Assembly (NCBI RefSeq): GCF_000758705.1
Contig: NZ_CP009287.1
Coordinates: 3,658,001-3,722,000 of the forward strand
Direction of reading: 5' to 3'
Source of the DNA: Paenibacillus graminis
Lineage (GTDB): Bacteria; Bacillota; Bacilli; Paenibacillales; Paenibacillaceae
Length of the DNA stretch: 64,000 nt
Below the pieces are notes generated by a model. It saw only the letters and a list, made by a program, of their open reading frames with translations. It was not told the DNA's origin and did not search any database. Position numbers and translations under genes: made by a program. Numbering within the stretch: position 1 is the first letter of the stretch; every line of letters starts with the position of its first letter. This document shows, piece after piece, positions 15,105 to 24,965 of the stretch.

Positions 15105-16949
15105 TTACTCTTCCAATGGATAATCGTCCAACGTATTACGGTCATTTAACAGCTTCGGAATCTTCACGGTCACTGTCGTCCCATGGCCGGACCGGCTTTC
15201 TATGGCGGTCCCGTAACCCTCTCCGAACATCAGCCGGAGCCTGTGATGGATATTCGTCAGCCCAATGCCTTGTGCTGTTTGGCCTGCTGACGCTTGCTCC
15301 GGGTACTCCAAGCCCAGCTTGGCCTGGAGGGCGGCCAGCTCCTCCGGCTCCATTCCCCTCCCTGTATCTGTAATACAGAAGCACACATCCCCATGTGCAT
15401 CCATGCTTCCGGTAACCAGGAGCCGCCCGCCTTGGTCCATCCGCTCCAGCCCGTGGTAGACGGAATTCTCCACAATGGGCTGGAGGATCATCTTGGGCGT
15501 TTGCATATCCATCAGCCTGTCCTCCACATCAAGCTCCATGGAGAATTTATTCTCATAACGGATTAAGATAATCTTCATATAAGCCTGAATACAGTCAATT
15601 TCTTCCTTGACCTGTACAAGATCATCCTTCTTGATGCTGTAACGGAAGATTTTAGACATGCAAAACGTAATCTGCGCAATCTCTCTGCTTCCGTATTCCA
15701 ATCCGATGCTGCTGATGCAATTCAGCGTATTATAGAGGAAATGGGGATTGATCTGGCTTTGCAGGGCAGAAAACTCCGCCTGCTTCTGGCCCAGCTCAGA
15801 TTCGTACAATCTGGCCTGGGTATTGAACATATCTCTGGCCATTTCCTCCATTTCATCCATCATCCGGTTAATGTCGCAGGCCAGCAAGCCTACCTCATTG
15901 GTAAACCGGACTTTAATGCGGAAGCCCATATCCCGCCTCCCCACCTTCTTCATATCCATAACAAGTCCCATCAACGGACGCATCAGATTATTCATGAAGA
16001 AACTGCCGGTTAAGAGCATGGTTAGAATAATGCCAATGCCTACGATAATGCTGACCTTCCGCATGGGCGTCATATCCGCGGTCAGTTCACGCACCGGAAT
16101 CATACTAACCACCCGCCACCCATCTGCTTGCTCCAAACCTTTGACCTGGACAAGAATGTCTTCCCCGTCGATGGTTGCTTTTACGCCATTAAGCAAGATG
16201 TCCTTATCCATAGACAGAACATCTCTGAACAACGTGCCCCGGGCATTAGAATTCGTGGATGCAATCACCTCGTCCTGGCTATTCAGAATGTACAAGGTAG
16301 AGCCCTGCGTTAATTCCGTATTTTCTACCAGCCCCTGCAGCTTGTCCATATTGACCATCACGGTGCAGTAACCTGTAATCTGGGAGAAATAGATTCCCCC
16401 AATGTTCTCCACAATCGGCGCGATATAGAAGAACTGTTCCGTACCTGTCCGGTCGTCCTTCAGAATCGTGGTGAACATCCCCTGCTTCCGCAGCAAGGGG
16501 TCATCCTTATATTTCTGAATAAAAGTTTCATAGGGGTTGATGAAGAAAATATCGCCGCTTGCCGAGTCCAGACTGTGCAGCCGCCTTCCCTTGATGTCGT
16601 TAATGACGATGCCGTTCACATAGGAATTGAAGGATCTCATATATTCCATAAGATCCAGTGCATACGGACCGCTGTCGAACGCTCTTTTGTAGTCATCATC
16701 CACCACGGAGAATTCCTGAATCAGCTTGCTGTTGACCGCAATGCCGGTGCTGACCCGGATATCATTGAACACAGAATCAATCTTGCGGCGGGTCTGCTCA
16801 ATCATCTGGTTGCCGTAAGTGGCAGCTCGCTTCTGGGTTAAATTAGAGAAGCTATGGAAGAAATATATTTCCATGACGGTAAATATAACGATCGAGAAAA
16901 AAAAGATAAGCCATATCTGATGTTTTAATTTCACTTTACTGGTCTTCAT
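15105..16949 (-). CDS. YesM-type sensor histidine kinase
   Basis: 614 aa. Membrane helix at ~12-32, a large extracellular sensor (dCache-like) at ~35-295, second helix at ~298-320, HAMP to ~372. The His_kinase phosphoacceptor is H403 in SQINPHFLYNTLN. The HATPase part has PIVENSVYHGLE and DTGRGM, then GQTAQGIGLTNIHHRLRLMF. The start follows GGAGCGG. This class senses extracellular sugars or binding-protein complexes and phosphorylates the partner YesN-like regulator, encoded 20 bp upstream. It should control the ABC transporter at 18.5-22.1 kb. Confidence 0.92.
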   Translation of the reverse strand: MKTSKVKLKHQIWLIFFFSIVIFTVMEIYFFHSFSNLTQKRAATYGNQMIEQTRRKIDSVFNDIRVSTGIAVNSKLIQEFSVVDDDYKRAFDSGPYALDLMEYMRSFNSYVNGIVINDIKGRRLHSLDSASGDIFFINPYETFIQKYKDDPLLRKQGMFTTILKDDRTGTEQFFYIAPIVENIGGIYFSQITGYCTVMVNMDKLQGLVENTELTQGSTLYILNSQDEVIASTNSNARGTLFRDVLSMDKDILLNGVKATIDGEDILVQVKGLEQADGWRVVSMIPVRELTADMTPMRKVSIIVGIGIILTMLLTGSFFMNNLMRPLMGLVMDMKKVGRRDMGFRIKVRFTNEVGLLACDINRMMDEMEEMARDMFNTQARLYESELGQKQAEFSALQSQINPHFLYNTLNCISSIGLEYGSREIAQITFCMSKIFRYSIKKDDLVQVKEEIDCIQAYMKIILIRYENKFSMELDVEDRLMDMQTPKMILQPIVENSVYHGLERMDQGGRLLVTGSMDAHGDVCFCITDTGRGMEPEELAALQAKLGLEYPEQASAGQTAQGIGLTNIHHRLRLMFGEGYGTAIESRSGHGTTVTVKIPKLLNDRNTLDDYPLEE

Positions 16950-16969
16950 GGCTTACCGCTCCGATCCGA

Positions 16970-18412
16970 TTAGCTTTTTCTGAATTTGGTGGGCGTCATC
17001 CCGCAATGCTTCTTGAACACTTTATTGAAATAATAATAATCCACATACCCGGACTTAACGGCAATTTGCTCAATGGACAGGTCCGTCTGCTTCAGCAGCT
17101 CCCGGGCTTTCCTGATCCTCAGCTCTGCCACATATTCGGAGAAGGTTCTGCCCAGATTGTTCTTGAACAACTGACAGCAATACACCTGATTAATGAAGAA
17201 CTGGACAGACAAATCCTTCAGATACAATTTCTGCTCAAAGTTCCGGTCGATATAGGCGACCATCCGGTTGAAGCAGGATAGGATGTCCCCTTCCTGCAAG
17301 GAACGGCTTCTGCCTTGCCGGATGACCGTGAGGACGTCATTCAAGAAGCTGCACAGAGACGCAAAGTCTTCGAACCGTTCCTTGATCTCGGAATAATTGA
17401 GGAATTCCAGCTCCATGTCCCTCAGTTCCTCAGCATATGCGTTTATAAGCATCCCTACAGACTGATTCCATAAGTAGACCACCTCACCCATGCCCAGATG
17501 ATGGTTCCTGAAGTATGCCTGCAGCCCTGTAATGTACACATCCATATCGTCAAGCGAATTCCCGTGAATGATCGTATAGAGACCATCAATGCAAGGTTTC
17601 ATGAGATGAAACTTCGGCTCATAGTGAACGGCTTCTGCCGTCTGCTCCAGAAAAATATGCGAGGCGGACAGGTCAGCTTCTTTAATCAGCTTGCTCACCT
17701 GCTGAAGCTGGCTGGTGATGCTGCTGATGCCCACACTTTGGATTCCCGTCTCCGTCAGCACCCCTTCATCCGGGGTCCACTCCAAGCCGCTCAGATGCTC
17801 AGCCATCCGTACGACGAGCAGCTTTCGGGACCCGGCTTCAACCTCCACTGCAGTTATGTTCCTGCCCTCCAGAGACAGCAGCTTCCTGATATCCTTAATG
17901 TCACTCCGCAAATAGACCGCAAATACCTGGTAATAGCATACATCCATGCTGGCCGGAAGCGGCAGGAACCGCCTGATCTCGGTCTCATCCCCCGAGGTCA
18001 GCGCATCCAGAAGAAGGTGATTGCGCGTTGCGCTTCTCCGGGAGAAGTGAGTGGCCAGCTTCGCAATGAATGTATCCGCCATATCGACATCCAGAGGCTT
18101 CAGGAAATAATCGAGCGCCCCGTAGCGTATCGCTTCCTGGGCGTATTCAAATTCCCCATATCCGCTTACGATGACAAACTCAGTGTTCAGCCCTTGCGCT
18201 TTGGCCCGCTTCATCAGATCCAGCCCGGAGATATCCGGCATCCGGATATCCGTAAACACCAAGTCCGGCTGCTGTGTACACATGGCCTCCCACGCTTTGT
18301 AAGCGCTTGTAAATTGTCCTGTGATTTCAAAACCGTATTTCTCCCAGTCAAAGGCGTTCTGAATTCCTCTTATCGCCCATGACTCATCATCTACAATCAT
18401 GACCTTGTACAT
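16970..18412 (-). CDS. YesN-type response regulator with AraC output
   Basis: 480 aa behind AGGAGGCGACCC. Receiver domain ~1-125 with VDDE at 7-10 and phosphoacceptor D55 (TDIRMPDISGL). A long middle region (~130-370) of the type found in YesN proteins follows. The C-terminal AraC pair is at ~380-480 (DLSVQFFINQVYCCQLFKNN, AVKSGYVDYYYFNKVFKKHC, then GMTPTKFR). It is paired with the YesM-type kinase downstream and presumably activates the permease/binding-protein operon directly upstream in response to the imported saccharide. Confidence 0.92.
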   Translation of the reverse strand: MYKVMIVDDESWAIRGIQNAFDWEKYGFEITGQFTSAYKAWEAMCTQQPDLVFTDIRMPDISGLDLMKRAKAQGLNTEFVIVSGYGEFEYAQEAIRYGALDYFLKPLDVDMADTFIAKLATHFSRRSATRNHLLLDALTSGDETEIRRFLPLPASMDVCYYQVFAVYLRSDIKDIRKLLSLEGRNITAVEVEAGSRKLLVVRMAEHLSGLEWTPDEGVLTETGIQSVGISSITSQLQQVSKLIKEADLSASHIFLEQTAEAVHYEPKFHLMKPCIDGLYTIIHGNSLDDMDVYITGLQAYFRNHHLGMGEVVYLWNQSVGMLINAYAEELRDMELEFLNYSEIKERFEDFASLCSFLNDVLTVIRQGRSRSLQEGDILSCFNRMVAYIDRNFEQKLYLKDLSVQFFINQVYCCQLFKNNLGRTFSEYVAELRIRKARELLKQTDLSIEQIAVKSGYVDYYYFNKVFKKHCGMTPTKFRKS

Positions 18413-18482
18413 GGGTCGCCTCCTGAACCTATGAATTCATCGTTCTAATAGAACCAGGGTCCAAGGACAGCAAACGAAATTA

Positions 18483-18519
18483 GGATAAACCACGGTGAAG
18501 AATAATCAGTGGTTTATCC
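18483..18519 (-). terminator. Hairpin between the binding-protein and regulator genes
   Basis: GGATAAACCAC / GTGGTTTATCC is a perfect 11-bp stem with a 15-nt loop. The weak tail (TAATTTC on the minus strand) fits partial termination or 3' protection of the abundant binding-protein mRNA rather than a full stop. Confidence 0.55.
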
Positions 18520-18534
18520 GGATTCCATGATGAC

Positions 18535-20139
18535 CTATTGTTTGGCTGTGACTTCCCTGTAATTCTTCACATTCTCCTCTTGAACAGCTTTACCGCCGGC
18601 GTCCATATATTCTTTAACCAGCTTATCGTACAGGGCGTCGAACTCTGCCGGCTTGGCAACGATCAGCCTGTCAATCATTTGCTTGTTCATGTCGCCCAGG
18701 GTTTTGCCGTACTTGATATTGGCTTCGTTCGGTACGCCATAGTTGAAGCTGCTATAGCCGTCCGTTGTATTGATTTTATAGGAATCGGTAGCCAGCTTCT
18801 CGTAACTCTTGTCCCCGGCTGCCAGCGCTGCGGCATATGTTCTGACATTCTTGTCGGTATCACCCAGCTCAGCGCCGTTTACAATCACCGTATAATCCAT
18901 ATTCAAATTGCTCATTTGCATATTCTCGCCGGTCTGTGCAATCCCGTGCGGGATGCCGTCTACCAGCTTGTGGTTAACGCCTTCTTCACCGAACTGCAGG
19001 AAGAACATCACTTCCGGGTCAGCCATCCAGTTCAGATATTTAATCGCCAGCTCTGCGTTCTTGCTGCTCTTGGGAATGAAAGAGAATATTCCATTCTCAT
19101 TATATACCTCTTTGAGGTATTTGCCTTCGTCATTTTTGAAGGTATCAACCGGAACATAGTTGGCCTCCGGCGCATTTTGCTTTAGCGGAACACGGATTTT
19201 TTGCGTCATCGGATAATCCCAGTTGGCAGCATAGAAGCCTACCTTGCCGTTGGTTACATCGGCATCCGCCTGCTTGGTTGTTTTGTCCAGGGCAAAATCA
19301 GGGCTGATCAGCTTCTCATTGTACAGCTTGTTCAGCCATTGGTAAGCCTCCTTGTTACCGGGCTTCAGCCAGTTTGTCGTGGTGACGAATTCCTCCTCCG
19401 ACATGGTCTTCCAGAACGATTGCACCAGGTTGCCGAAGGTGTAGTTCATACCGGCAGCCGCTGTAGCCCAAGGGATGACGCCGTTCACATTACCGGGGTT
19501 CTTGTCACGGAAGGCTACCAGCGTCTCATACAATTCGTCCCGGTTCGTCGGAACCGGCAGGCCCAGCTTATCCAGCCAATCCTTGCGGATGAACATTCCG
19601 TTCCAGGCCAGCAGGGTCCGCTTGCCCGGGATGGAGACCTGTTTGCCGTCATATTTTCCGTAGGAGAGAACCTTCTCGCCCAGGTACGACTTCAATTGCT
19701 GGCCGTGCTGTTCCAGCAATTCGTCCAGCGTATAGAGTCCCTTGCTTTTGGCGAAGCGGGTGACCAGTGTCCCGTCGTAGGTGAAGGAAATATCAGGGGC
19801 CTGGTTCGCGGCCATTAATACATTCAGCTTGTCGACTTCCTGGGATCGGGGGACAGGAACAAATTCTACAATGGCGTTATTGGGCTTGCCGAATTTCTCA
19901 TTGACGTATTGGGTCCATTTGTTGTTGTTCAAATCCGGCTGTCCCTGAACCCCGCGGTCGAACACTTCTACCGTCAAGGTTACCGGAGCACCGGAAGGGG
20001 CCCCAGAGGCCGCCGTTGATGCCTCTGACGACGATGTCTCCCCGCTCTTGTTGCCATTCCCTCCACAGCCTGCCGCAACACCGGCCAGAAGCGTCATACT
20101 GAACAGAATTGCTGCTGTTTTCTTTATGCCCGTACTCAC
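18535..20139 (-). CDS. Sugar ABC transporter solute-binding lipoprotein
   Basis: 534 aa from GTG 20139, chosen because AAAGGGTGG precedes it and it puts a lipoprotein signal at the N-terminus (TAAILFSMTLLAGVAAGC, lipidated Cys ~25), followed by a Ser/Gly/Ala-rich linker. The mature part is a large type-1 binding protein of the LplA class (VEFVPVPRSQEVDKLNVLMA; RTLLAWNGMFIRKDWLDKLG; FIPKSSKNAELAIKYLNWMA). It sits outside the membrane and delivers oligosaccharide to the two permeases encoded upstream. No ATPase is encoded here, as usual for Lpl-type systems that share a general MsmX-like ATPase. Substrate unknown; arabinose-containing glycans fit the GH127 neighbour. Confidence 0.9.
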   Translation of the reverse strand: MSTGIKKTAAILFSMTLLAGVAAGCGGNGNKSGETSSSEASTAASGAPSGAPVTLTVEVFDRGVQGQPDLNNNKWTQYVNEKFGKPNNAIVEFVPVPRSQEVDKLNVLMAANQAPDISFTYDGTLVTRFAKSKGLYTLDELLEQHGQQLKSYLGEKVLSYGKYDGKQVSIPGKRTLLAWNGMFIRKDWLDKLGLPVPTNRDELYETLVAFRDKNPGNVNGVIPWATAAAGMNYTFGNLVQSFWKTMSEEEFVTTTNWLKPGNKEAYQWLNKLYNEKLISPDFALDKTTKQADADVTNGKVGFYAANWDYPMTQKIRVPLKQNAPEANYVPVDTFKNDEGKYLKEVYNENGIFSFIPKSSKNAELAIKYLNWMADPEVMFFLQFGEEGVNHKLVDGIPHGIAQTGENMQMSNLNMDYTVIVNGAELGDTDKNVRTYAAALAAGDKSYEKLATDSYKINTTDGYSSFNYGVPNEANIKYGKTLGDMNKQMIDRLIVAKPAEFDALYDKLVKEYMDAGGKAVQEENVKNYREVTAKQ

Positions 20140-20257
20140 GTTAACCACCCTTTCATTCCCCTGTTTGTTGAGATCATCCATGCTGTAGATCTTGTGCAAC
20201 ACTACATTTCCGCTTCTATCCGTCCGGGAATCCCCCCTTCACTCGGATCTGCCGCCC

Positions 20258-21154
20258 TCAGCCCTTAATCGCTCCGGTCATTACCCCATCTACGAAATAC
20301 TTCTGGAGCTTCGGATAGATCAGCAGAATCGGAACGGTTGTAAACATCACGCTCGCTGCTTTCAGGGATTCAGGCACGATGAAGGAGCCGATACTTCCTT
20401 CTCCCCCCTGCTGGCTATCAAGCTGCTGATTGGCCGAAATGATCTGGTACAGCTTGAGCTGCATAGGATACAGCTCTTTCTTCGTAATATAGAACAAGGC
20501 ATCCTGGAAGCCGTTCCACCGGTCCACTGCATAGAAGAGGCTTAATGTGGCAATGGAAGGCAGCGAGAGCGGAAGCACAATTCGGATGAGAATGCCCAGA
20601 TCCGAACACCCGTCAATGGACGCTGATTCCTCCAGACTCTCAGGAAGCGAGGTGAAGAACGTTTTCAGGATGATCAGGTTGAAGACGCTCATGGCGCCCG
20701 GCAGAATCAGACTCCATACCGTGTTCATCATACCGAGGTTTTTAACCAGAATATAGGAAGGAATCAGTCCGCCGCTGAAATACATCGTGAAGACGAGGGC
20801 TGACAGAATAAAATTTCTTCCCCACAGCCGCTTCTTCGTTAACGGATACGCCGCGCAAATGGTCAGGAACATACAGACGACCGTGAAGACAATTGTAAGC
20901 ACAATACTGTATCCCAGCGTATACAGCATATCCATATCGCTCAGAATGGTTTTGTACGTTTCAATTGTGAAATCTACCGGCCACAACCCTACCTTCTGGG
21001 CCACAATCGCTTCGTTAGAGCTTAGTGAAAGCGCAATCATATATAGGAACGGAACAATACATGTGAAGGACAAGGCCACAATGAATACTATAATCGCAAT
21101 ATCGGCTACACTCATTTTTTTCCCTGGACGCACTTTCTTCATCAGCTTCACCAT
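20258..21154 (-). CDS. Sugar ABC transporter permease (LplC/YtcP type)
   Basis: 298 aa, six predicted membrane helices. The EAA loop that contacts the ATPase is ESLEESASIDGCSDLGILIR, followed by IVLPLSLPSIATLSLFY. The C-terminus ends in the family-typical VPILLIYPKLQKYFVDGVMT and GAIKG. The ATG at 21154 follows GGTGAGG and overlaps the preceding permease gene by 7 bp. It forms the inner-membrane channel with the LplB-type subunit for uptake of an oligosaccharide. Confidence 0.93.
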   Translation of the reverse strand: MVKLMKKVRPGKKMSVADIAIIVFIVALSFTCIVPFLYMIALSLSSNEAIVAQKVGLWPVDFTIETYKTILSDMDMLYTLGYSIVLTIVFTVVCMFLTICAAYPLTKKRLWGRNFILSALVFTMYFSGGLIPSYILVKNLGMMNTVWSLILPGAMSVFNLIILKTFFTSLPESLEESASIDGCSDLGILIRIVLPLSLPSIATLSLFYAVDRWNGFQDALFYITKKELYPMQLKLYQIISANQQLDSQQGGEGSIGSFIVPESLKAASVMFTTVPILLIYPKLQKYFVDGVMTGAIKG

Positions 21155-22098
21155 ATTCCATCCTCACCTAATTTCTTCGCGATATAGTTGGCGCCTACGA
21201 GCAGGGTCAGACCGACCACGGATTGGAACAAGCCTACCGCTGTAGCCTGGGAGAAGTCTCCCGAACTGATGCCCACTCTATACACGAAGGTACTGATTAC
21301 ATCGGAGTATTCACTGACCAGTGAATTCCCCATCACGAAGGGGCGGTCGAACCCGATGGACACCATCCGGCCAATCTGAAGGATAAGCAGAATGTTGATG
21401 GTCGGCTTAATGCCGGGCAGGGTAATATGCCACATTTTGCGAAGCCTGCTGCACCCGTCCATATCGGAGGCCTCATACAATTCCTTATTGATTCCGGTGA
21501 TCGCCGCCAGATAAATGATGGTCCCCCAGCCGATATTCTGCCAGACGCCAACGAAGATGTAGGTGATCAGCCAGGGGATTTTCTGCGACAGGAACTCAAT
21601 CTTCTCTAGTCCGAGGGCAGCTATGAAATGATTGACCATCCCGCTGTTCGAGAACATCAGGTATACAATCCCCCCAATGATCACCCAGGACATAAAGTGC
21701 GGCAGATACAGGACGGTCTGGGTTATTTTCTTGAATCTGGCCTGTCTCACTTCATTAAGCAGAATGGCCAGTAGAATCGGTGCCGGAAATCCCGCGATCA
21801 GATCCAGAACATTCAGCACCAGGGTATTCTTCAGTGCACGATAGAAGCTGTCCTGCTGGAAAATAAAACGGAACACATCAAGTCCCACCCACTCGCTACC
21901 CCGTATGCCTTCAAAAATGTTGTAATCCTGGAAGGCCATAATCAAGCCGTAGATTGGAGCATATTTAAAAATGGCAATATAAGAAATAGGCAACAGCAAA
22001 AGGGCATACAGAAGGGCATCTCTTTTGATTCGGAGTAGAAAAAGTTTTCCTCTTTTGATCCCGACATGGTTTCGTTGACTGTCTAAAACCGCTTTCAT
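21148..22098 (-). CDS. Sugar ABC transporter permease (LplB/YteP type)
   Basis: 316 aa from ATG 22098, which is 9 nt after GGAGGG; the ATG at 22107 touches that site and is less likely. Six membrane helices. Family landmarks: LLPISYIAIFKYAPIYGLIM, the EAA loop (KELYEASDMDGCSRLRKMWH then ITLPGIKPT), and the end GANYIAKKLGEDGIW. First gene of the transporter operon; it overlaps the LplC-type gene. A TGAAAGCGGTTTTA stretch at its 5' end resembles a CcpA site but can be explained by coding. Confidence 0.92.
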   Translation of the reverse strand: MKAVLDSQRNHVGIKRGKLFLLRIKRDALLYALLLLPISYIAIFKYAPIYGLIMAFQDYNIFEGIRGSEWVGLDVFRFIFQQDSFYRALKNTLVLNVLDLIAGFPAPILLAILLNEVRQARFKKITQTVLYLPHFMSWVIIGGIVYLMFSNSGMVNHFIAALGLEKIEFLSQKIPWLITYIFVGVWQNIGWGTIIYLAAITGINKELYEASDMDGCSRLRKMWHITLPGIKPTINILLILQIGRMVSIGFDRPFVMGNSLVSEYSDVISTFVYRVGISSGDFSQATAVGLFQSVVGLTLLVGANYIAKKLGEDGIW

Positions 22099-22274
22099 TT
22101 CTCTCATCCCTCCGGCTGTAATCAGGAGCGCTCATGTCCTTCATTATACCTGGCGGAGCAAATAAGAAAATGTAATCCCTTAAATGAATTTGGTAATAAC
22201 TTAAAATCGCCTTAAGTTCGGCCCGTATGAAAATTCTTACCAATCCTTTTGGAGACGTTCTTAAGTCAGTTTGC

Positions 22275-22316
22275 TAAAAAAGCAGTGCAGACCCAAAACT
22301 TGGTCTGTCACTGCTT
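22275..22316 (-). terminator. Intrinsic terminator after the FtsX-type permease
   Basis: Minus-strand stem AAGCAGTG-(A)-CAGACC / GGTCTG-CACTGCTT with one bulge and an 8-nt loop, followed by TTTTT. The rest of 22108-22379 contains the upstream region of the sugar transporter operon with no gene. Confidence 0.8.
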
Positions 22317-22379
22317 CTATCATGCATAAGATGCTATAAGAATTAATGAAGTGTCTTAGTAGTCAGGCTCGATGGCCAA

Positions 22380-24965
22380 TCATATACTCTCTTTCTTTAA
22401 TGCATCAATAATGTTTTCCTTTTTTACTTTCGCACCGGAATAAACAATCGCGGAACCGACAATGACAAATACGGCAACAATGACAGAAAGAATGCTCATC
22501 CAAGGGAGGGTGAACCCGTAGCTGAATTTGTTCGCAAATGCCCTATAGATCAGATACATCACGACGAAACTGACGGGGAGACCGAAGAGCAGCGACTTGA
22601 CCCCATAAAAAATACTTTCATAGTTCATCATTTTCGCAAAGCCTTTTGGGGTCATGCCAACGGATTTCAGCATCGCAAATTCCCGTTTTCGAAGGGATAT
22701 GCCCGTCGAGACCGTATTAAAAATGTTCGCAATGGAAATCGCTGAAATCAATACGATAAAACCATAAGAAAAGACAGACATCAATAGAATCTGTTGTTCT
22801 TCGCTTTTTCTGGATTGATATGAATTGGTGGCATTCAGATTGGTCTCATGCATCTCTTCGATTTCCTGCTGTGTTGTCATCGGTTCCGTACTTTTCAAAT
22901 AGAGGTATGTCTGAATGCTAGTTATGTCCTCGTCGTCTGCCAATCGATTCATGACGCGCTCCGAAACGATGATATTTAACCCGCCTATTCCTATCGTGTT
23001 CATCCCCATAGGAGCTTGATCCGTCAAAGCGGCAACGGAAACTTTATTTATTTCCGCTTTTCTCCCATTATAGAAATTCATTAATTCGATGCTTTGGCCG
23101 ACATTCGTATACATGGCCTTCGTCCGGACATATTTTCCCGTATCCATATCTTTGTAATGGATCGTATCCATCACGATCGCGGCGGGATGATCCGGATCCG
23201 TGAGCTGTTCGTAATCTGCGCCGACCGCTTTGGCATAGGCTTGCAGACCCGAATCGTTCAATGCATGGATCTTAATTTCGTAAGGATATTTCCCGTCTTG
23301 CAGTAAACTCTTATCCTTCTTAACCTTCTCTTGCAATTCATCGGCGATGAACGCTTCATCAACCCAAGCGCTCTTAGACAGCTCGTGAATCACGTTGTAT
23401 TCCTTTACGCCATCCAGGGAGACAATCGATTGTATCAAACGGTCATCTATTCTTTCTCCATTGCTGTACGATACTTCAATATCGAAATTGACGCCTTCCT
23501 GCGACAGATCCAGGGATTGTTTCATGCCGGTGATAAAAAACGATACTGTTAAAAACAAAACGATGCTGATGACGAGCGAAAATACGATGGCATGATATCT
23601 CCGTTTGTTCCTTTTTAAATTTTTCAGCCCGATTTCCGCTTCGATGCCGAAGAGCCGGCGAATGAACCTCGACGTTTTTACAGCTTTGGCCGTAAGCTTT
23701 AAGTCGGTTGTTTGGCGAATCGCGTCCATGGCGGATACCTTGGATGCTCTGATGGCCGGAAGATACGCCGAAATGAAAATCGTCAGCATCGAGACCACAC
23801 AGATAATCAAGAGCGATAACGGCGTGACGATGAGCACCAGCTGTTCAGTGGTCCATAATACCCCTTGAATCAGTGCGTTCATGAACCAAAAGGTGATCCC
23901 AATCCCGGCAAGACCGCACAGGATGCCAATGGGAATGCCCATCAAGCCAATGACGGCTCCTTCAAAAAGCACTGAATTCCTCTTCTGCCTTTTCGTAGCC
24001 CCCACGCTCGCGAGCATCCCTAAATGGCGGGAACGTTCCGAGACGGATATCGCAAAAGCATTATAGATGAGCGAAACCGAGCCGATCATAATGACCGCCA
24101 TCAGAATCACCGCTAAGGAGTACATCATGCTGTACGAGGCTTTGCTTTTGGACAAGCCGTAATAATGAAGCAAATCGTTATTATATTGGACTGTCTCGAT
24201 ATGGTTCCTCTTCGCCAAATTTTCCGCATGAGCGAACAAGGACGGATTAACTTTCTGCAAGACCACCGCCGCATTGACCCGATCGTTTGCACCGATGATG
24301 TTTTCATCGATATAGCTAAGGACCGTATAACCCGGGGCCCAAGCTGTTTCCCCTTCGGGAGGTTTGATGAAGCCCACCACCGTATAATCCTTTGTCATTA
24401 AATGCTGCAATGTTTCGGTCAATATGCCGTCTTTCCTACGCAGCGATTCAGTCTGATCCAAGGGATTGCCCCCCCCTTGCTCGAATCGTTCACCTACACG
24501 AAGGGTTAGACGATCGCCGATTTCAACCTTCATTTTGGCGTTCGTTGCAACGGCTTCAGACATAACGATTTCCTTGTCCGTGTGCGGAAGACGCCCCTTG
24601 CTTAATTCAATTGGAAATTGCGTGAAACCTTGTGCATTATATTCCTTGATGAACAAGTACGGTTTATTAGGATTCTGTCCCCCTTCTAATGGGGCATAGC
24701 CAAGATCTCTTGTGATCGCAACGGTTTTGGCTGCGTTATCGCCCTGTATCGCCGCGAGCTGTTCTTTGGTTACATCTTGATATTGGACATGCCACTCCCC
24801 TGTTTCCGCAATGGTTTGTCTGATCAACAAATCGGAAAAGGAAAAAACAAGCGAAGCGACAGCAGTCACCATGGCAACCGAAATGATGACGCCGATGATG
24901 GTTAATAGCGTTCGTTTTTTATTTTGCTTCAGATGCCGGATGGTTAGTGTATTGACAATGTTCAT
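22380..24965 (-). CDS. FtsX-type ABC transporter permease
   Basis: 861 aa with two FtsX modules. N-terminal helix at ~15-38 (TLLTIIGVIISVAMVTAVAS), an extracellular region to ~280, a cluster of three helices at ~280-400, a further helix at ~455-475, a second extracellular region to ~715, and three C-terminal helices. This is the architecture of type VII (MacB/LolE-like) mechanotransmission permeases, which move or eject antibiotics, lipids or lipoproteins without a classical channel. The start overlaps the ATPase stop by 4 bp. Together with the ATPase, VanZ protein, kinase and regulator it forms a cell-envelope-stress or antibiotic-resistance module; the target compound is unknown. Confidence 0.9.
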   Translation of the reverse strand: MNIVNTLTIRHLKQNKKRTLLTIIGVIISVAMVTAVASLVFSFSDLLIRQTIAETGEWHVQYQDVTKEQLAAIQGDNAAKTVAITRDLGYAPLEGGQNPNKPYLFIKEYNAQGFTQFPIELSKGRLPHTDKEIVMSEAVATNAKMKVEIGDRLTLRVGERFEQGGGNPLDQTESLRRKDGILTETLQHLMTKDYTVVGFIKPPEGETAWAPGYTVLSYIDENIIGANDRVNAAVVLQKVNPSLFAHAENLAKRNHIETVQYNNDLLHYYGLSKSKASYSMMYSLAVILMAVIMIGSVSLIYNAFAISVSERSRHLGMLASVGATKRQKRNSVLFEGAVIGLMGIPIGILCGLAGIGITFWFMNALIQGVLWTTEQLVLIVTPLSLLIICVVSMLTIFISAYLPAIRASKVSAMDAIRQTTDLKLTAKAVKTSRFIRRLFGIEAEIGLKNLKRNKRRYHAIVFSLVISIVLFLTVSFFITGMKQSLDLSQEGVNFDIEVSYSNGERIDDRLIQSIVSLDGVKEYNVIHELSKSAWVDEAFIADELQEKVKKDKSLLQDGKYPYEIKIHALNDSGLQAYAKAVGADYEQLTDPDHPAAIVMDTIHYKDMDTGKYVRTKAMYTNVGQSIELMNFYNGRKAEINKVSVAALTDQAPMGMNTIGIGGLNIIVSERVMNRLADDEDITSIQTYLYLKSTEPMTTQQEIEEMHETNLNATNSYQSRKSEEQQILLMSVFSYGFIVLISAISIANIFNTVSTGISLRKREFAMLKSVGMTPKGFAKMMNYESIFYGVKSLLFGLPVSFVVMYLIYRAFANKFSYGFTLPWMSILSVIVAVFVIVGSAIVYSGAKVKKENIIDALKKESI

